Numbered from the stretch's first letter, positions 50,035-60,450 are shown. The stretch: DNA of 64,000 nt from SZAS-18 sp031370675 (GCA_031370675.1 JANMQT010000192.1:1-64000); one strand, 5' to 3'. Translations and numbers: made by a program. The notes: generated by a model not told the origin, from the sequence alone.

Positions 50035-50787
50035 TCAGGCCGAGAGCTTGGCCAGCAACGCCTCGGGCAATTCGAGGTTCATGTGCACGTGTTGCACGTC
50101 GTCGTTTTCCTCGAGCGCATCGTGCAGGCGCATGACCTGTTGGGCGACGTGCTCGTCGGCGACCGTGACCAGCGTGTTCGGGAGGTAGATGAGCTTCTGC
50201 GAATCGGGGATGACACCGCCTTTGCGCAGGGCCTCAGCGACCGCATAAAATCGATCGACCGGCGTGGTGATTTCGTAGGATTCCCCGGTGTTGACCAGGT
50301 CCTGGGCGCCGGCGTCGAGGGCGATTTCCATGATGCGATCCTCATCGGCCGCCGAGCGGGGCACGGTGATAAGGCCCTTGCGCTGGAAGAGGTAGGCGAC
50401 GCTTCCCACGGCGGCGAGGTGGCAGTGGTGCTTGGTGAAAATCAAGCGGATGTCGGAGGCGGTGCGGTTCTTGTTGTCGGTGGCGGTTTCGATTAGGAGG
50501 GCCACCCCGCCGGGGGCGTAGCCTTCGTAGACCATTTCCTCCATCGCGTTGCCTTCGAGTTCGCCGGTGCCCTTCTTGATGCCGCGTTCGATGTTGTCGC
50601 TGGGCATGTTCTGATCCCGCGCGCTTTGGATGGCGGCTCGCAACCGGATATTGCCGGAGGGATCGCCGCCGCCCATCTTCGCGGCCAGGGTAATTTCCTT
50701 CGAGAGTCGGCTGAAAAGCTGACCACGTTTCACGTCAAGCGGACCTTTGATACGCTTGACCTTGGACCATTTACTGTGGCCAGCCAT
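50035..50787 (-). CDS. YebC/PmpR-family protein
   Basis: The 250-residue protein begins MAGHSKWSKVKRIKGPLDVKRGQLFSRLSKEI, the diagnostic YebC start. ARDQNMPSDNIERGIKKGTGE and MVYEGYAPGGVALLIE follow. YebC proteins were called DNA-binding regulators; recent work in several bacteria and mitochondria (TACO1) supports a role in easing ribosome stalling at proline stretches. Length is normal. ATG 50787 was chosen for the invariant start. It lies between typA and rho, all on the minus strand. The 202 bp up to typA hold nothing clear. Confidence 0.94.
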   Translation of the reverse strand: MAGHSKWSKVKRIKGPLDVKRGQLFSRLSKEITLAAKMGGGDPSGNIRLRAAIQSARDQNMPSDNIERGIKKGTGELEGNAMEEMVYEGYAPGGVALLIETATDNKNRTASDIRLIFTKHHCHLAAVGSVAYLFQRKGLITVPRSAADEDRIMEIALDAGAQDLVNTGESYEITTPVDRFYAVAEALRKGGVIPDSQKLIYLPNTLVTVADEHVAQQVMRLHDALEENDDVQHVHMNLELPEALLAKLSA

Positions 50788-50989
50788 AGGTGGGAATCTG
50801 ACGAATACGAACGGACGGAGAGACACGGAGGCCTCCAACGGTGCAAACGTCGGGTGACGTTGCGGAAACGGTGTTGCCCGGCAAATAACCTCAGGGCCGA
50901 TGTCCCAGAGCGGCGGGCGGAGTGCGAACCGTGCCGGGAGTAAAAGGGCGTTCGAGCCGCTTGTCAATCGCGGATTCCGAGGCGCCGTC

Positions 50990-52819
<1,830 letters not shown>

Positions 52820-52964
52820 GGAAAACGGTGCTAAAGGACTTCTCTGACCAAAAGTGGCCGCCCGATAAACGGGCCGGAATCTGATTCCGACGGCACTCCC
52901 GCCCGCCGTTCTCCGATGAGAGCGAAGGGCCCCCGGGACCGCCGAACCCCTCTAATCACCTTCT

Positions 52965-53150
52965 ATGGGCAAGCAATACAATAAAGTGATCAAACGGAAG
53001 CGTCGTGCCGCGTATGTGGCCCGCAAAGATGCTGCAAAGAAGCCCGCGGTCAAGGCGAAGCCCGCCGCGGCGGCCAAGAAACCGGCCGCCGCGAAAAAGG
53101 CGGCGGCGGCCGCCGCAACGTCCCCTGCTGCCGTGCCAACGGTTGAGTAA
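52965..53150 (+). CDS. Small basic Lys/Ala-rich protein
   Basis: This 61-residue protein starts MGKQYNKVIKRKRRAAYVARK and continues as a low-complexity KPAAAAKKPAAAKKA region. The N-terminus looks conserved and the tail resembles histone-H1-like or ribosome-associated basic proteins. No family can be named with certainty. Codon use and the isolated promoter region upstream support a real gene. It could bind RNA or DNA non-specifically. It lies between typA (divergent) and the TCGAA-type repeat. Confidence 0.7.
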   Translation: MGKQYNKVIKRKRRAAYVARKDAAKKPAVKAKPAAAAKKPAAAKKAAAAAATSPAAVPTVE

Positions 53151-53154
53151 CGGT

Positions 53155-53324
53155 CCGCCGCGGCGGAAACTCGAAGTGCGAAATTCGAAACTCGAAGTAA
53201 GTTTAAGGGCAGCAAGCTCCAAAACGGGGTGCTGCCTGACGCGGGCGGACAGCCCTCTTGCGACTTGCTGGGGTTTTCTACTTTGAGTTTTCTTCGAGGT
53301 TCGAGTTTCGAGTTTCGAGATTCC
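53155..53324. repeat. Palindrome plus inverted repeat of TCGAA units, copy B
   Basis: CCGCCGCGGCGG (53155-53166) is followed by arms made of CTCGAA/TTCGAA units (about 53165-53199 and 53280-53324). The layout matches 39100-39284: GC palindrome, left arm, unrelated centre, right arm. Again the right arm ends directly before a start codon (53326). The arms pair less well than in copy A, and the centre shares no sequence with it. Confidence 0.75.
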
Positions 53325-53325
53325 G

Positions 53326-53778
53326 ATGTCGGAATACCTCATCGTCGACGGCCACTCGGTCATCTTCGGCTGGCCAGAATTACGGGCGATGCATGAACGT
53401 CGGCGCGAGGCTGCACGCGAGGTGCTGGTCCGTCAGCTGACGAATTACCAGGACCAGACCGGCACGCGTGTGGTGGTGGTTTTCGATGGCCGCGGCAGCC
53501 GCTTGAGCGAGACCACCGAGGAGGCCGGGATCCAGATTTTCTACTCGTCGACGAACACCACGGCCGACGACATCATTGAACGGCTCGTCGCCAAGTACGC
53601 CGCGAAGCGGAGCATCACGGTCGCGACCTCCGACCGCATGGAGCGCCAGACCGTTTATGCATTCGGCGCCGATTCCATCTCCGTCGACACGCTGCGCGAC
53701 TGGCTCAATCGCGCGGAAAAGGATTTTTCGCGCACGCTCCGGCACCACGCGCCGAAAAAGGACCGGCGCCTGCGGTAG
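53326..53778 (+). CDS. YacP/NYN-domain ribonuclease-like protein
   Basis: The 150-residue protein starts EYLIVDGHSVIFGWPEL and has VVVVFDGRGSR, IQIFYSSTNTTADDIIERLV and ITVATSDRMERQTVYAFGAD. These are the Asp-rich catalytic positions of the NYN/PIN-like YacP family. In Bacillus the homologue Rae1 cuts mRNA in the ribosomal A site. The protein probably acts in RNA processing. The gene is cut off from its upstream neighbour by the TCGAA repeat. Confidence 0.9.
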   Translation: MSEYLIVDGHSVIFGWPELRAMHERRREAAREVLVRQLTNYQDQTGTRVVVVFDGRGSRLSETTEEAGIQIFYSSTNTTADDIIERLVAKYAAKRSITVATSDRMERQTVYAFGADSISVDTLRDWLNRAEKDFSRTLRHHAPKKDRRLR

Positions 53779-53800
53779 GTCTTTCCGGGCGGTCGCCGGA

Positions 53801-54568
53801 TTACGGAATGATGAGGGTCATGCCGGAGCGGAGTTTCGATTCGTCAGGCAGGGAATTGAGGTTGGCGTCGAGGATGTCTGACGCGCGGTTGGGCGTCTGG
53901 TAGAATTTTCGCGAGATGCCCTGCAAGGTATCGCCCGGCTGAACCCGGTAGGTGCGGGTTTCGGCCTGCGCCTTGCGCTCCGCCTCCTTCACGGCGGCCG
54001 CCGCGGCGCGCTGGGTGGCCTTGCCGCCCGTAGCCACCTCGTCGGCGTCGACAGTGCCACCCTTGCCGGCAACCTTGGTCGCCGGTGGCGGGCTGGCCTT
54101 GGCGATCGCGAGCTGCTGCTTGAGCTGGAGATTCTCGCTGCGGATCCGCGTGGCCTCGCCCCGGCTGACGAGCGTGCCGTTGCTCAAGGTGGTGGAAAGA
54201 TTCATCTCGGCTCGGGCGATGTTGGCGCGGGCTTGCTTGGCGAGCGGACCATCACCCGCGACTTCGAGATAGCGTCGGAAATGGTGAATCGAGCCGACCG
54301 GGTCCTGCAGATTGTCGTAATAAATCAGCGCGAGACGGAAATGCGCCTCGGCGGTCTTCGGGGTGCCGTCGAGCGCGTTTTCGTAGGCTGAAACCGCGCC
54401 GCGGAAATCGCGCGCCGCGAGGCGTTCGGCACCGAGCTGGAGCTGCTTTTGTGGATCGTGGCGAACCACGCCCAGGCGCTCGCAGCCCCCGAGGCATAAT
54501 GTCATCGCCGAGAGCGCGGCGATCCAGCGAGTTGTGTCTGGGGAGAAAATTTGAACGAAACGACCCAT
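53801..54568 (-). CDS. Lipoprotein with TPR-like repeats and C-terminal LysM domain
   Basis: The 255-residue protein has a signal peptide ending LCLGGC, so it is probably lipid-anchored. Residues about 40-120 form TPR-like helices (ERLAARDFRGAVSAYENALDGTPKTAEAHFRLALIYYD). A coiled or Ala/Lys-rich linker follows. The C-terminus (YRVQPGDTLQGISRKFYQTPNRASDILDAN...LRSGMTLIIP) is a LysM motif that binds peptidoglycan. It likely links envelope layers or a division/wall complex. Confidence 0.87.
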   Translation of the reverse strand: MGRFVQIFSPDTTRWIAALSAMTLCLGGCERLGVVRHDPQKQLQLGAERLAARDFRGAVSAYENALDGTPKTAEAHFRLALIYYDNLQDPVGSIHHFRRYLEVAGDGPLAKQARANIARAEMNLSTTLSNGTLVSRGEATRIRSENLQLKQQLAIAKASPPPATKVAGKGGTVDADEVATGGKATQRAAAAAVKEAERKAQAETRTYRVQPGDTLQGISRKFYQTPNRASDILDANLNSLPDESKLRSGMTLIIP

Positions 54569-54632
54569 GGAGACGTGTTACAACGGATGACAATTTCTCC
54601 GCGTTTGCGAGCATCTGCCTCGCGCGTCGAGT

Positions 54633-54923
54633 TTGTCAACCAGCCCGAACATTCGCGGGATTCACTTTTTGGCGACGCTGCTGGCGCTGCTGATCGCGTC
54701 GCATCGGCTTCACGCGGACCACCGGGACTCGATTGCGCTCGGGATTTGTCTCCGGGGGCGCTTCGAGCATTGTCCAGAGTCGGCCCGGGACGTGACGGTA
54801 GCGCTGGGTATCCAGGGAGTACGCGAGAGGCGGAGGGATCTGCCGGTGGATTTGCGAGGCGAGATGCGGCGAATCCCTGAGTCACGCCCAGCCGGTGCGG
54901 CCGCCAAAATAGAACCGGATTGA
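54633..54923 (+). CDS. Possible small secreted protein (tentative)
   Basis: A 96-residue frame from a TTG start has an N-terminal hydrophobic run (HFLATLLALLIASHRLHA) like a signal peptide. It stops inside a strong terminator hairpin. The rest is Arg-rich and not recognised. It fills part of an otherwise empty 447-bp gap (54569-55015). The terminator argues for a plus-strand transcript; lack of family resemblance and the TTG start argue against a gene. Confidence 0.25.
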   Translation: MSTSPNIRGIHFLATLLALLIASHRLHADHRDSIALGICLRGRFEHCPESARDVTVALGIQGVRERRRDLPVDLRGEMRRIPESRPAGAAAKIEPD

Positions 54924-54963
54924 GCAGGCGTTGCGGCCTGCTCAATCCGGGCAAATTGTTTTT
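54915..54963. terminator. Strong, probably bidirectional terminator hairpin
   Basis: CCGGATTGAGCAGGC (54915-54929), loop GTTGCG and GCCTGCTCAATCCGG (54936-54950) form a perfect 15-bp stem. On the plus strand a T run (TTGTTTTTC) follows after a few bases; on the minus strand TTCTATTTT follows directly. It can end the small lipoprotein transcript (minus) and any plus-strand transcript from 54.6 kb. Confidence 0.8.
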
Positions 54964-55015
54964 CTGACGTCAGCACCGGCGTGAGTCCGGCGGCGCAATC
55001 AGAGGTTGCGACGAA

Positions 55016-55135
55016 TTACTTCGTCCTGGTCATTGGGGCCGGAGCGGGAGCCGGGGCCGGCTGGGACGCGCAGGCGCCCAATCCGAGCGCCGCGGCAGCG
55101 ACGGCAACGATAGCGATAACTTTAATGGCTTTCAT
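55016..55135 (-). CDS. 39-residue small lipoprotein
   Basis: The frame encodes a Lys-containing start (MKAIKVIAIVAVAAAALG), a lipobox LGAC (cleavage before the Cys near residue 22) and a short mature part rich in Ala-Pro repeats (SQPAPAPAPAP) ending TRTK. It resembles entericidin-like or other tiny Cys-anchored lipoproteins. It would sit in the envelope membrane. A GGAAGG lies about 20 bp before the ATG, and the terminator at 54915-54963 follows. Confidence 0.75.
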   Translation of the reverse strand: MKAIKVIAIVAVAAAALGLGACASQPAPAPAPAPMTRTK

Positions 55136-55230
55136 GGTTTCTAGTGTTCACCTTCCTTTCTTAGCAGTATGCGACAAGGGCGTCATTTGGCCCATTGGCG
55201 TTCAATTAGCAACGGTTTTCTAAGCGGTGC

Positions 55231-55689
55231 CTAAGAGATGTGCACGAGAGTCCCGCGCGGGACCAGCGAAAAAAGCTCCACGACGTCCCGATTGCTCAGG
55301 CGCACGCAGCCGTGACTCGCCGGTCGACCGAGCCGGGATTCGTGATTGGTGCCGTGGAGGTAGATAAAGCGCGCCCGCGTGTTGGCGTTGGCGCGATCGA
55401 GCCCCTCCAGCCAGAGAATCCGCGTCAGAACGAGATCGCCCGGCTCGCCCTGGCGCGCGATCCGACCGGTTGCCTTTCGCTCCTGAAAGACCATGCCGAC
55501 GGGCGCGCCGCGTCCATGCTTCCCGCAAATGCGAAAGCGGCCGGTCGGCGTCCGCAGGCTTCCGCCGCGGCAGCCGGTTCCACGCGCCGAGGTCGACACA
55601 CGATAGCGCCGCAGAACGATGCCAGCGGACGAAACGACCTCGAGGATCTGCCGGGCGATGGAAACGCGAAGGCTGCGGCGGGCTGGCAT
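55231..55689 (-). CDS. L,D-transpeptidase (YkuD family), no visible signal peptide
   Basis: The 152-residue protein has TPTGRFRICGKHG, IYLHGTNHESRLGRPASHGCVRLSN, the complete YkuD active site with catalytic Cys and two His. YkuD enzymes crosslink peptidoglycan or attach proteins to it. No export signal is seen from ATG 55689; an upstream in-frame start at 55737 adds 16 residues without creating one. Export may use a different start, or the protein differs in role. It is the second YkuD gene in the window and is divergent from asd. Confidence 0.87.
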   Translation of the reverse strand: MPARRSLRVSIARQILEVVSSAGIVLRRYRVSTSARGTGCRGGSLRTPTGRFRICGKHGRGAPVGMVFQERKATGRIARQGEPGDLVLTRILWLEGLDRANANTRARFIYLHGTNHESRLGRPASHGCVRLSNRDVVELFSLVPRGTLVHIS

Positions 55690-55760
55690 GGAATAGGTTC
55701 GACGGTGACAGGAAGCCGGTCTGCGGTAAGGTCCCAATCCATTTTGTTATCCGCGCGAAC

Positions 55761-56756
55761 ATGAAAGCCAAGCACATTGCCATTGTCGGGGCCACCGGCG
55801 CGGTCGGCCGGGAAATGCTCGACGTTCTCCACCGGCGGAAATTTCCCGTGGCGTCCATCCGCGCGCTGGCTTCGGGCCGCTCGGCGGGGACGAAGGTGCG
55901 CTTTGCCGGCGGGGAAATCGAAGTGCAGGAGCTGCGCGAGGATTCGTTTGGCGGCCTCGACATTGCCCTGTTTAGTGCGGGCGGCGGAATCTCGCGGCAG
56001 TTCGCGCCGGCCGCGGTGAAAGCCGGCGCGGTGGTGATCGACAACTCCTCCGCGTTTCGCCAGGACGCCGGCGTCCCGCTCGTCATTCCGGAGGTCAACG
56101 CCGCCGACGCCGCCCGGCACCAGGGGATCATCGCGAATCCAAACTGTACCATCGCGGTCTCGCTCATGGCGCTGGCGCCGCTGCATCGCGCGTTCGGATT
56201 GAAGCGCGTTTTCGCCGCCAGCTACCAGGCCGTCTCCGGGACCGGAGCCAAGGCGATCGAGGAATTGCGCCGGCAAATCGAGGCCAGCGTCGCCGGACGG
56301 CCGATCGAGAAAAGCGTCTACCCGCACCAGATCGCCTTTAACGTGCTGCCCCACATCGATTCGTTCCGCGCGAACGGATACACCGGCGAGGAGGTGAAGA
56401 TGCAGGACGAGGCGCGCAAGATTTTGCATCACCCGGCGCTGCGGCTCTCCGCGACCTGCGTGCGCGTGCCGGTGTATCGCGCGCACTCGATCGCGGTGAA
56501 CGCCGAGTTCGACCAACCGGTCACGGTCGCCGCCGCGCGCGCGGTGCTGGCCGGGGCACCGGGCCTGCGCGTGGTCGACGACCCGTCGAAAAACGCGTAC
56601 CCGATGCCGCTGCATTGCGCGGGCCAGGACGATTGCGAGGTCGGCCGGATCCGGATGGACTGCGCGTTCGAGAACGGCCTGGCGATGTGGATCGCGGGCG
56701 ACCAGTTGCTCAAGGGCGCGGCACTAAACGCGGTGCAAATCGCGGAACTGCTGTAA
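55761..56756 (+). CDS. asd: Aspartate-semialdehyde dehydrogenase
   Basis: The 331-residue enzyme reduces aspartyl phosphate to aspartate semialdehyde, the branch point to lysine, diaminopimelate, threonine and methionine. IAIVGATGAVGREML is the NADP-binding motif, DNSSAFRQDAGVPLVIPEVN is typical, catalytic C129 lies in ANPNCTIAVSLMAL, and SATCVRVPVYRAHS holds the conserved His near the active site. Diaminopimelate supply links it to peptidoglycan. A GGATTGC repeat separates it from the next gene. Confidence 0.96.
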   Translation: MKAKHIAIVGATGAVGREMLDVLHRRKFPVASIRALASGRSAGTKVRFAGGEIEVQELREDSFGGLDIALFSAGGGISRQFAPAAVKAGAVVIDNSSAFRQDAGVPLVIPEVNAADAARHQGIIANPNCTIAVSLMALAPLHRAFGLKRVFAASYQAVSGTGAKAIEELRRQIEASVAGRPIEKSVYPHQIAFNVLPHIDSFRANGYTGEEVKMQDEARKILHHPALRLSATCVRVPVYRAHSIAVNAEFDQPVTVAAARAVLAGAPGLRVVDDPSKNAYPMPLHCAGQDDCEVGRIRMDCAFENGLAMWIAGDQLLKGAALNAVQIAELL

Positions 56757-56757
56757 G

Positions 56758-56792
56758 AATTGCGGATTTCGGATTGCGGATTGCGGATTGAA
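56758..56792. repeat. Short tandem GGATTGC-type repeat
   Basis: Right after asd, the unit CGGATTGC is repeated with small changes about four times (GCGGATTTCGGATTGCGGAT and so on). It lies 50 bp before the polyprenyl synthase start. The motif is AT-richer than its surroundings. Only one copy is present here. Confidence 0.7.
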
Positions 56793-56842
56793 GCGGTTCT
56801 CTTGCCGGGCACGGCGGCCGTCCGCCTGGCTCGAACGATCCC

Positions 56843-57727
56843 ATGTCCCCGCTGAAACTCTACCTGTCCGCGCGCTCCAAACGCGTCGACGCCGCGCTCA
56901 ATCGCTTTCTGCCTCCGGCCACCCGGAAGCCGGCGACGATTCACAAGGCGATGCGCTATTCGTTGTTCGCCGGCGGCAAGCGGTTGCGACCCATTCTCTG
57001 CCTCGCCGCCGGTGAGGCCTGTGGGGGGACGATTGAAGCTGCGCTGCCGCTGGCCTGCGCCGTCGAGTGCATCCACACCTATTCGTTGATCCACGACGAC
57101 CTTCCCGCGATGGACAACGACGATTTTCGTCGCGGACGACCGACGAATCACAAGGTGTTCGGCGACGGCATGGCGGTCCTAGCGGGCGACGGCTTGCTGA
57201 CGATCGCGTTTGAGATTTTGGGTCACGCCGAAACCTGGTCGCGGTACGACATGCGCGCCCTGGTGCGCGAGTTGGCGCACGCGGCGGGGAGTTTGAAGTT
57301 GATTGCCGGCCAGGTGGCGGATCTCGAGGGCGAGGGCCGTCGCACCACCGAGGCGCAACTGCGTTTCATTCACGAGTGCAAGACGGGCGCGCTGCTCACG
57401 ACCTCGATCCGGCTCGGCGGCATGAGCGCGAACGCACCGGCCGGGGAGCTGAAGGCGCTCACCCGCTTCGGGCACGCGCTGGGTCTCGCATTCCAGGTGA
57501 TCGACGACATTCTCGATGTCACGCAGACGAGCGAGAAGCTCGGCAAGAGCGCCGGCAAGGACGTCGCGGCCAAGAAGGCGACCTATCCCTCGATTCTCGG
57601 TCTGCCGGGCGCGAAAGCTGAGGCGCGGCGGCTCACAGCGGAAGCGCATGCGGCGCTCAAGGTCTTCGGCGCCCGCGGGGAGCGTCTGCGGGAACTGGCC
57701 AATCATCTGCTCGAACGGGATTTCTAG
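56843..57727 (+). CDS. ispA: Short-chain polyprenyl diphosphate synthase (FPP/GGPP synthase)
   Basis: The 294-residue enzyme has both Asp-rich motifs: D85-D86 in IHDDLPAMDNDDFRRG (first) and D221-D222 in QVIDDILDVT (second). GGKRLRPILCLAAGE and the substrate Lys region KTGALLTTSIRLGG are present. It elongates DMAPP with IPP to C15 or C20 products for lipid carriers and quinones. The length and the FARM-side residues fit farnesyl- or geranylgeranyl-diphosphate synthases; exact chain length is not settled. It is followed 7 bp later by the dGTPase. Confidence 0.93.
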   Translation: MSPLKLYLSARSKRVDAALNRFLPPATRKPATIHKAMRYSLFAGGKRLRPILCLAAGEACGGTIEAALPLACAVECIHTYSLIHDDLPAMDNDDFRRGRPTNHKVFGDGMAVLAGDGLLTIAFEILGHAETWSRYDMRALVRELAHAAGSLKLIAGQVADLEGEGRRTTEAQLRFIHECKTGALLTTSIRLGGMSANAPAGELKALTRFGHALGLAFQVIDDILDVTQTSEKLGKSAGKDVAAKKATYPSILGLPGAKAEARRLTAEAHAALKVFGARGERLRELANHLLERDF

Positions 57728-57734
57728 CCGGCCC

Positions 57735-58889
57735 ATGCGCCAGACCCGCGAGCAGATGGAGGAAGCCGAGTCGAGTCGGCTCGCGCCCTACGCGCAATCC
57801 AGCCGCGGCTCCGCCGGGCGCACGCATGCCGAGGAGCCGCATCCGTTTCGCCCCGTCTTCCAGCGAGATCGCGATCGCGTTCTTCGCTCGCGGGCCTTCC
57901 GCCGGCTTGAATACAAGACCCAGGTCTTCCTCAATGGCACCGGCGATCATCTCCGCACGCGCCTGACGCACACGATCGAAGTCGCTGCGATCGGCCGCAC
58001 CATCGCCCGGGCGCTCGGGTTGAACGAGGATCTGGTCGAGGCGATCGCGCTCGCCCACGACCTCGGTCATCCGCCCATCGGCCATTCGGGCGAGGAGACG
58101 CTGGATCGGCTGATGCGCGGCCACGGGGGATTCGATCACAATGAGCAAAGTCAGCGCATCGTGGAGTCCATCGAGTCGCCCTATCCGGATTTTCGCGGCC
58201 TCAACCTGAGCTTCGAGGTCATCGAAGGGCTGAAGAAGCACCGCGCGTTCTACGATCCGCCGCCCCATGCCACGGAGGCCGGGTCGTATCCGAGCCCATC
58301 GCTGGAGGCGCAGCTCGCCAATTTGGCCGATGAAATCACGTACTACAGCCACGATCTCGATGACGGCCTGGATTCAGGGTTGATCACCGAGGCCTCGCTC
58401 GACGAGGTGCCGCTGTGGGTGGAGTGCCGCGGGCTGGCCCGGACGAGATTCCCGCGTTTGTCCGACTCCGGGGTGCCCGACGCCATCATCCGAACGATTA
58501 TCGACCGCGAGGTTCAGGACGTCATTGCGACCAGCAACGCGGGCATTGAGGCGGCAGGGGTGCGCAGCGTGGATGAGGTGCGACGACATCCCGATTTGCT
58601 TATTCGCTACAGCCAGCCATTGCTGGTGGCGAACCAGCAACTGCGGCGTTTTCTCTACCAAAATTTATATTTTCATCCGGCGGTGGCCGAGGTGAATCAT
58701 CGCGCCTGCGGCCGCCTCGAGCATGTTTTCGAGGCCTACCTGACGTCGCCAAATCTGCTTGGCAAGGCAACCGCCACGCGGCTCGCGGAGGAGGGACTGC
58801 ATCGCACGGTTTGCGATTATCTTTCGGGCATGACGGACCGTTACCTCGTCGAGGAACACGAGCGGCTCTTCGGGAAGTCCGCGACATAA
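57735..58889 (+). CDS. dGTP triphosphohydrolase-like HD protein
   Basis: The 384-residue protein belongs to the dNTPase branch of HD-domain enzymes. FQRDRDRVLRSRAFRRLEYKTQVF is the typical N-terminal block. RTRLTHTIEVAAIGRTIA and ALAHDLGHPPIGHSGEETL carry the metal-binding H...HD ligands, and GGFDHNEQSQRIVE and ANLADEITYYSHDLDDGL the rest. It splits dGTP or other dNTPs to nucleosides and triphosphate. ATG 57735 starts 8 bp after the preceding stop codon, so cotranscription with the polyprenyl synthase is likely. Confidence 0.93.
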   Translation: MRQTREQMEEAESSRLAPYAQSSRGSAGRTHAEEPHPFRPVFQRDRDRVLRSRAFRRLEYKTQVFLNGTGDHLRTRLTHTIEVAAIGRTIARALGLNEDLVEAIALAHDLGHPPIGHSGEETLDRLMRGHGGFDHNEQSQRIVESIESPYPDFRGLNLSFEVIEGLKKHRAFYDPPPHATEAGSYPSPSLEAQLANLADEITYYSHDLDDGLDSGLITEASLDEVPLWVECRGLARTRFPRLSDSGVPDAIIRTIIDREVQDVIATSNAGIEAAGVRSVDEVRRHPDLLIRYSQPLLVANQQLRRFLYQNLYFHPAVAEVNHRACGRLEHVFEAYLTSPNLLGKATATRLAEEGLHRTVCDYLSGMTDRYLVEEHERLFGKSAT

Positions 58890-58914
58890 TGGCGTCGCGC
58901 GGCGAAAGGAAGTG

Positions 58915-60444
58915 ATGGAGACGATTTGGATCTTAGGCGACCAATTGACGCTGCGCCATCCGGCGCTGCTGGGCGGACCTCGCGCGGATGCGGTGGTGCT
59001 CCTCGTCGAGTCGCGCCCGCGCGGCAGCCTGCTGCGCTATCACCAGCAAAAGCTCGTGCTCATCTACTCCGCGATGCGGCATTTTGCGGCCGACCTCCGC
59101 GCGGCCGGCTGGAAGGTGGACTACCATTTCCTGGCGGAGACGCCGGACTTCACCACCGCGTTGCTCCGGCATGTGGAAAATTGTCGTCCGTCACGCCTCG
59201 TGCTGATGGAGCCAAACGACTGGCCCATGGCGCAGGCGATTCCCGCGCTGCGCCCGCGGCTCGGGACGCCGATCGATCTCCTGCCGACAAACTTCTTTCT
59301 GTGCAGTCGCGCGGACTTCCAACGCTGGGCGGGGAAGAGCAAGCGGCTGTTGATGGAGAATCACTACCGGCGAATGCGGCTGAAGCTGGGCTACTTGGTG
59401 GATGACGACGGAAAGCCCGAGGGTGGGAACTGGAATCTGGATGCAGAAAATCGCCGGACCTTCGCCGAATTTGCGAAGACGCGTCCCGCGCGGCGAAACT
59501 TGCCGGTCCGCGAGGAGCCGGATGATCTTACGCGCGAGGTGATCGCGCTCGTCGGCCGGGAGTTTCCCGATCACCCCGGCAAGGCCGATGGATTCTGGCT
59601 TCCCGTCGATCGCGCCGGCGCTCTGCGCTGGTTGCAGCGTTTCGTGCGCGAGCGCCTGGCGAATTTCGGGCCGTTTGAGGACACGATGTGGTCCGAAGAC
59701 CCGCTGCTCTATCACTCGATCCTGTCGCCGTTGCTCAACCTCGGGTTGTTGTCGCCGGCGGAATGCGTCGAGGCGGCCATGGAGGCGTACCACAACGGCA
59801 CCGCTCCGCTCAATTCTGTCGAGGGCTTCACGCGGCAAATCATCGGGTGGCGCGAGTTCATCAATGGCGTCTACTGGCTGAAGATGCCCGGCTATATGGA
59901 GTTGAACCGGCTCGACGCACACCGGTCACTGCCTGCTTGGTTCTACACGGGACGGACGGATTTGAATTGCCTGCGGCATTGCCTGACCCAGGTCATCGAC
60001 ACCGCCTACAATCACCACATTCAGCGGCTGATGGTACTGGGAAACTTCCTGATCCTCGCCGAGGTCGAACCGCGCCAGGCGCTCCGCTGGTATCTCGAGA
60101 TGTATTGCGACGCCTTTGACTGGGTGATGGCAGCCAATGTGATTGGCATGGTGTTGCACGCCGACGGCGGTTTCATGGCGACAAAGCCCTACGTCGCGGG
60201 TTCCGGATACATCTCAAAAATGAGCGACTATTGCTCGGGCTGCCGTTACCGGCCGTCCGTGAAAACGGGCCCGGACGCCTGCCCTTTCAACTACCTCTAC
60301 TGGAATTTCTTTGACCGCCACGCGGATCGCTTTCGCGCCAATCCGCGCGTCTCCATGATGGTGCGGACGTGGGAAAAGAGGACCGAGGCCGAGAAGGAAA
60401 CAGTGAGGAAATCGGCGCGTGAATTTCTTGCCTCGCTCAAGTAG
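58915..60444 (+). CDS. Iron-sulfur bacterial cryptochrome/photolyase (FeS-BCP, PhrB-like)
   Basis: The 509-residue protein starts WILGDQLTLRHPAL, the DPRP/FeS-BCP signature. Typical blocks are TNFFLCSRADFQRWAGKSKRLLMENHYRRMR and GFTRQIIGWREFINGVYW. The FAD-binding region has DWVMAANVIGMVLHADGG. Four cysteines fit the [4Fe-4S] ligands: NCLRHC, and DYCSGCRYRP plus DACPFN. Such enzymes repair 6-4 photoproducts in DNA or sense blue light. An AAGGA precedes ATG 58915. It follows the dGTPase on the same strand. Confidence 0.93.
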   Translation: METIWILGDQLTLRHPALLGGPRADAVVLLVESRPRGSLLRYHQQKLVLIYSAMRHFAADLRAAGWKVDYHFLAETPDFTTALLRHVENCRPSRLVLMEPNDWPMAQAIPALRPRLGTPIDLLPTNFFLCSRADFQRWAGKSKRLLMENHYRRMRLKLGYLVDDDGKPEGGNWNLDAENRRTFAEFAKTRPARRNLPVREEPDDLTREVIALVGREFPDHPGKADGFWLPVDRAGALRWLQRFVRERLANFGPFEDTMWSEDPLLYHSILSPLLNLGLLSPAECVEAAMEAYHNGTAPLNSVEGFTRQIIGWREFINGVYWLKMPGYMELNRLDAHRSLPAWFYTGRTDLNCLRHCLTQVIDTAYNHHIQRLMVLGNFLILAEVEPRQALRWYLEMYCDAFDWVMAANVIGMVLHADGGFMATKPYVAGSGYISKMSDYCSGCRYRPSVKTGPDACPFNYLYWNFFDRHADRFRANPRVSMMVRTWEKRTEAEKETVRKSAREFLASLK

Positions 60445-60450
60445 CCGCGA

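Noticed and set aside
55690..56167. Minus-strand frame extending the L,D-transpeptidase region into asd
   Set aside because: It overlaps the well-supported asd gene and its residues show no signal peptide or domain; the shorter YkuD frame is enough.
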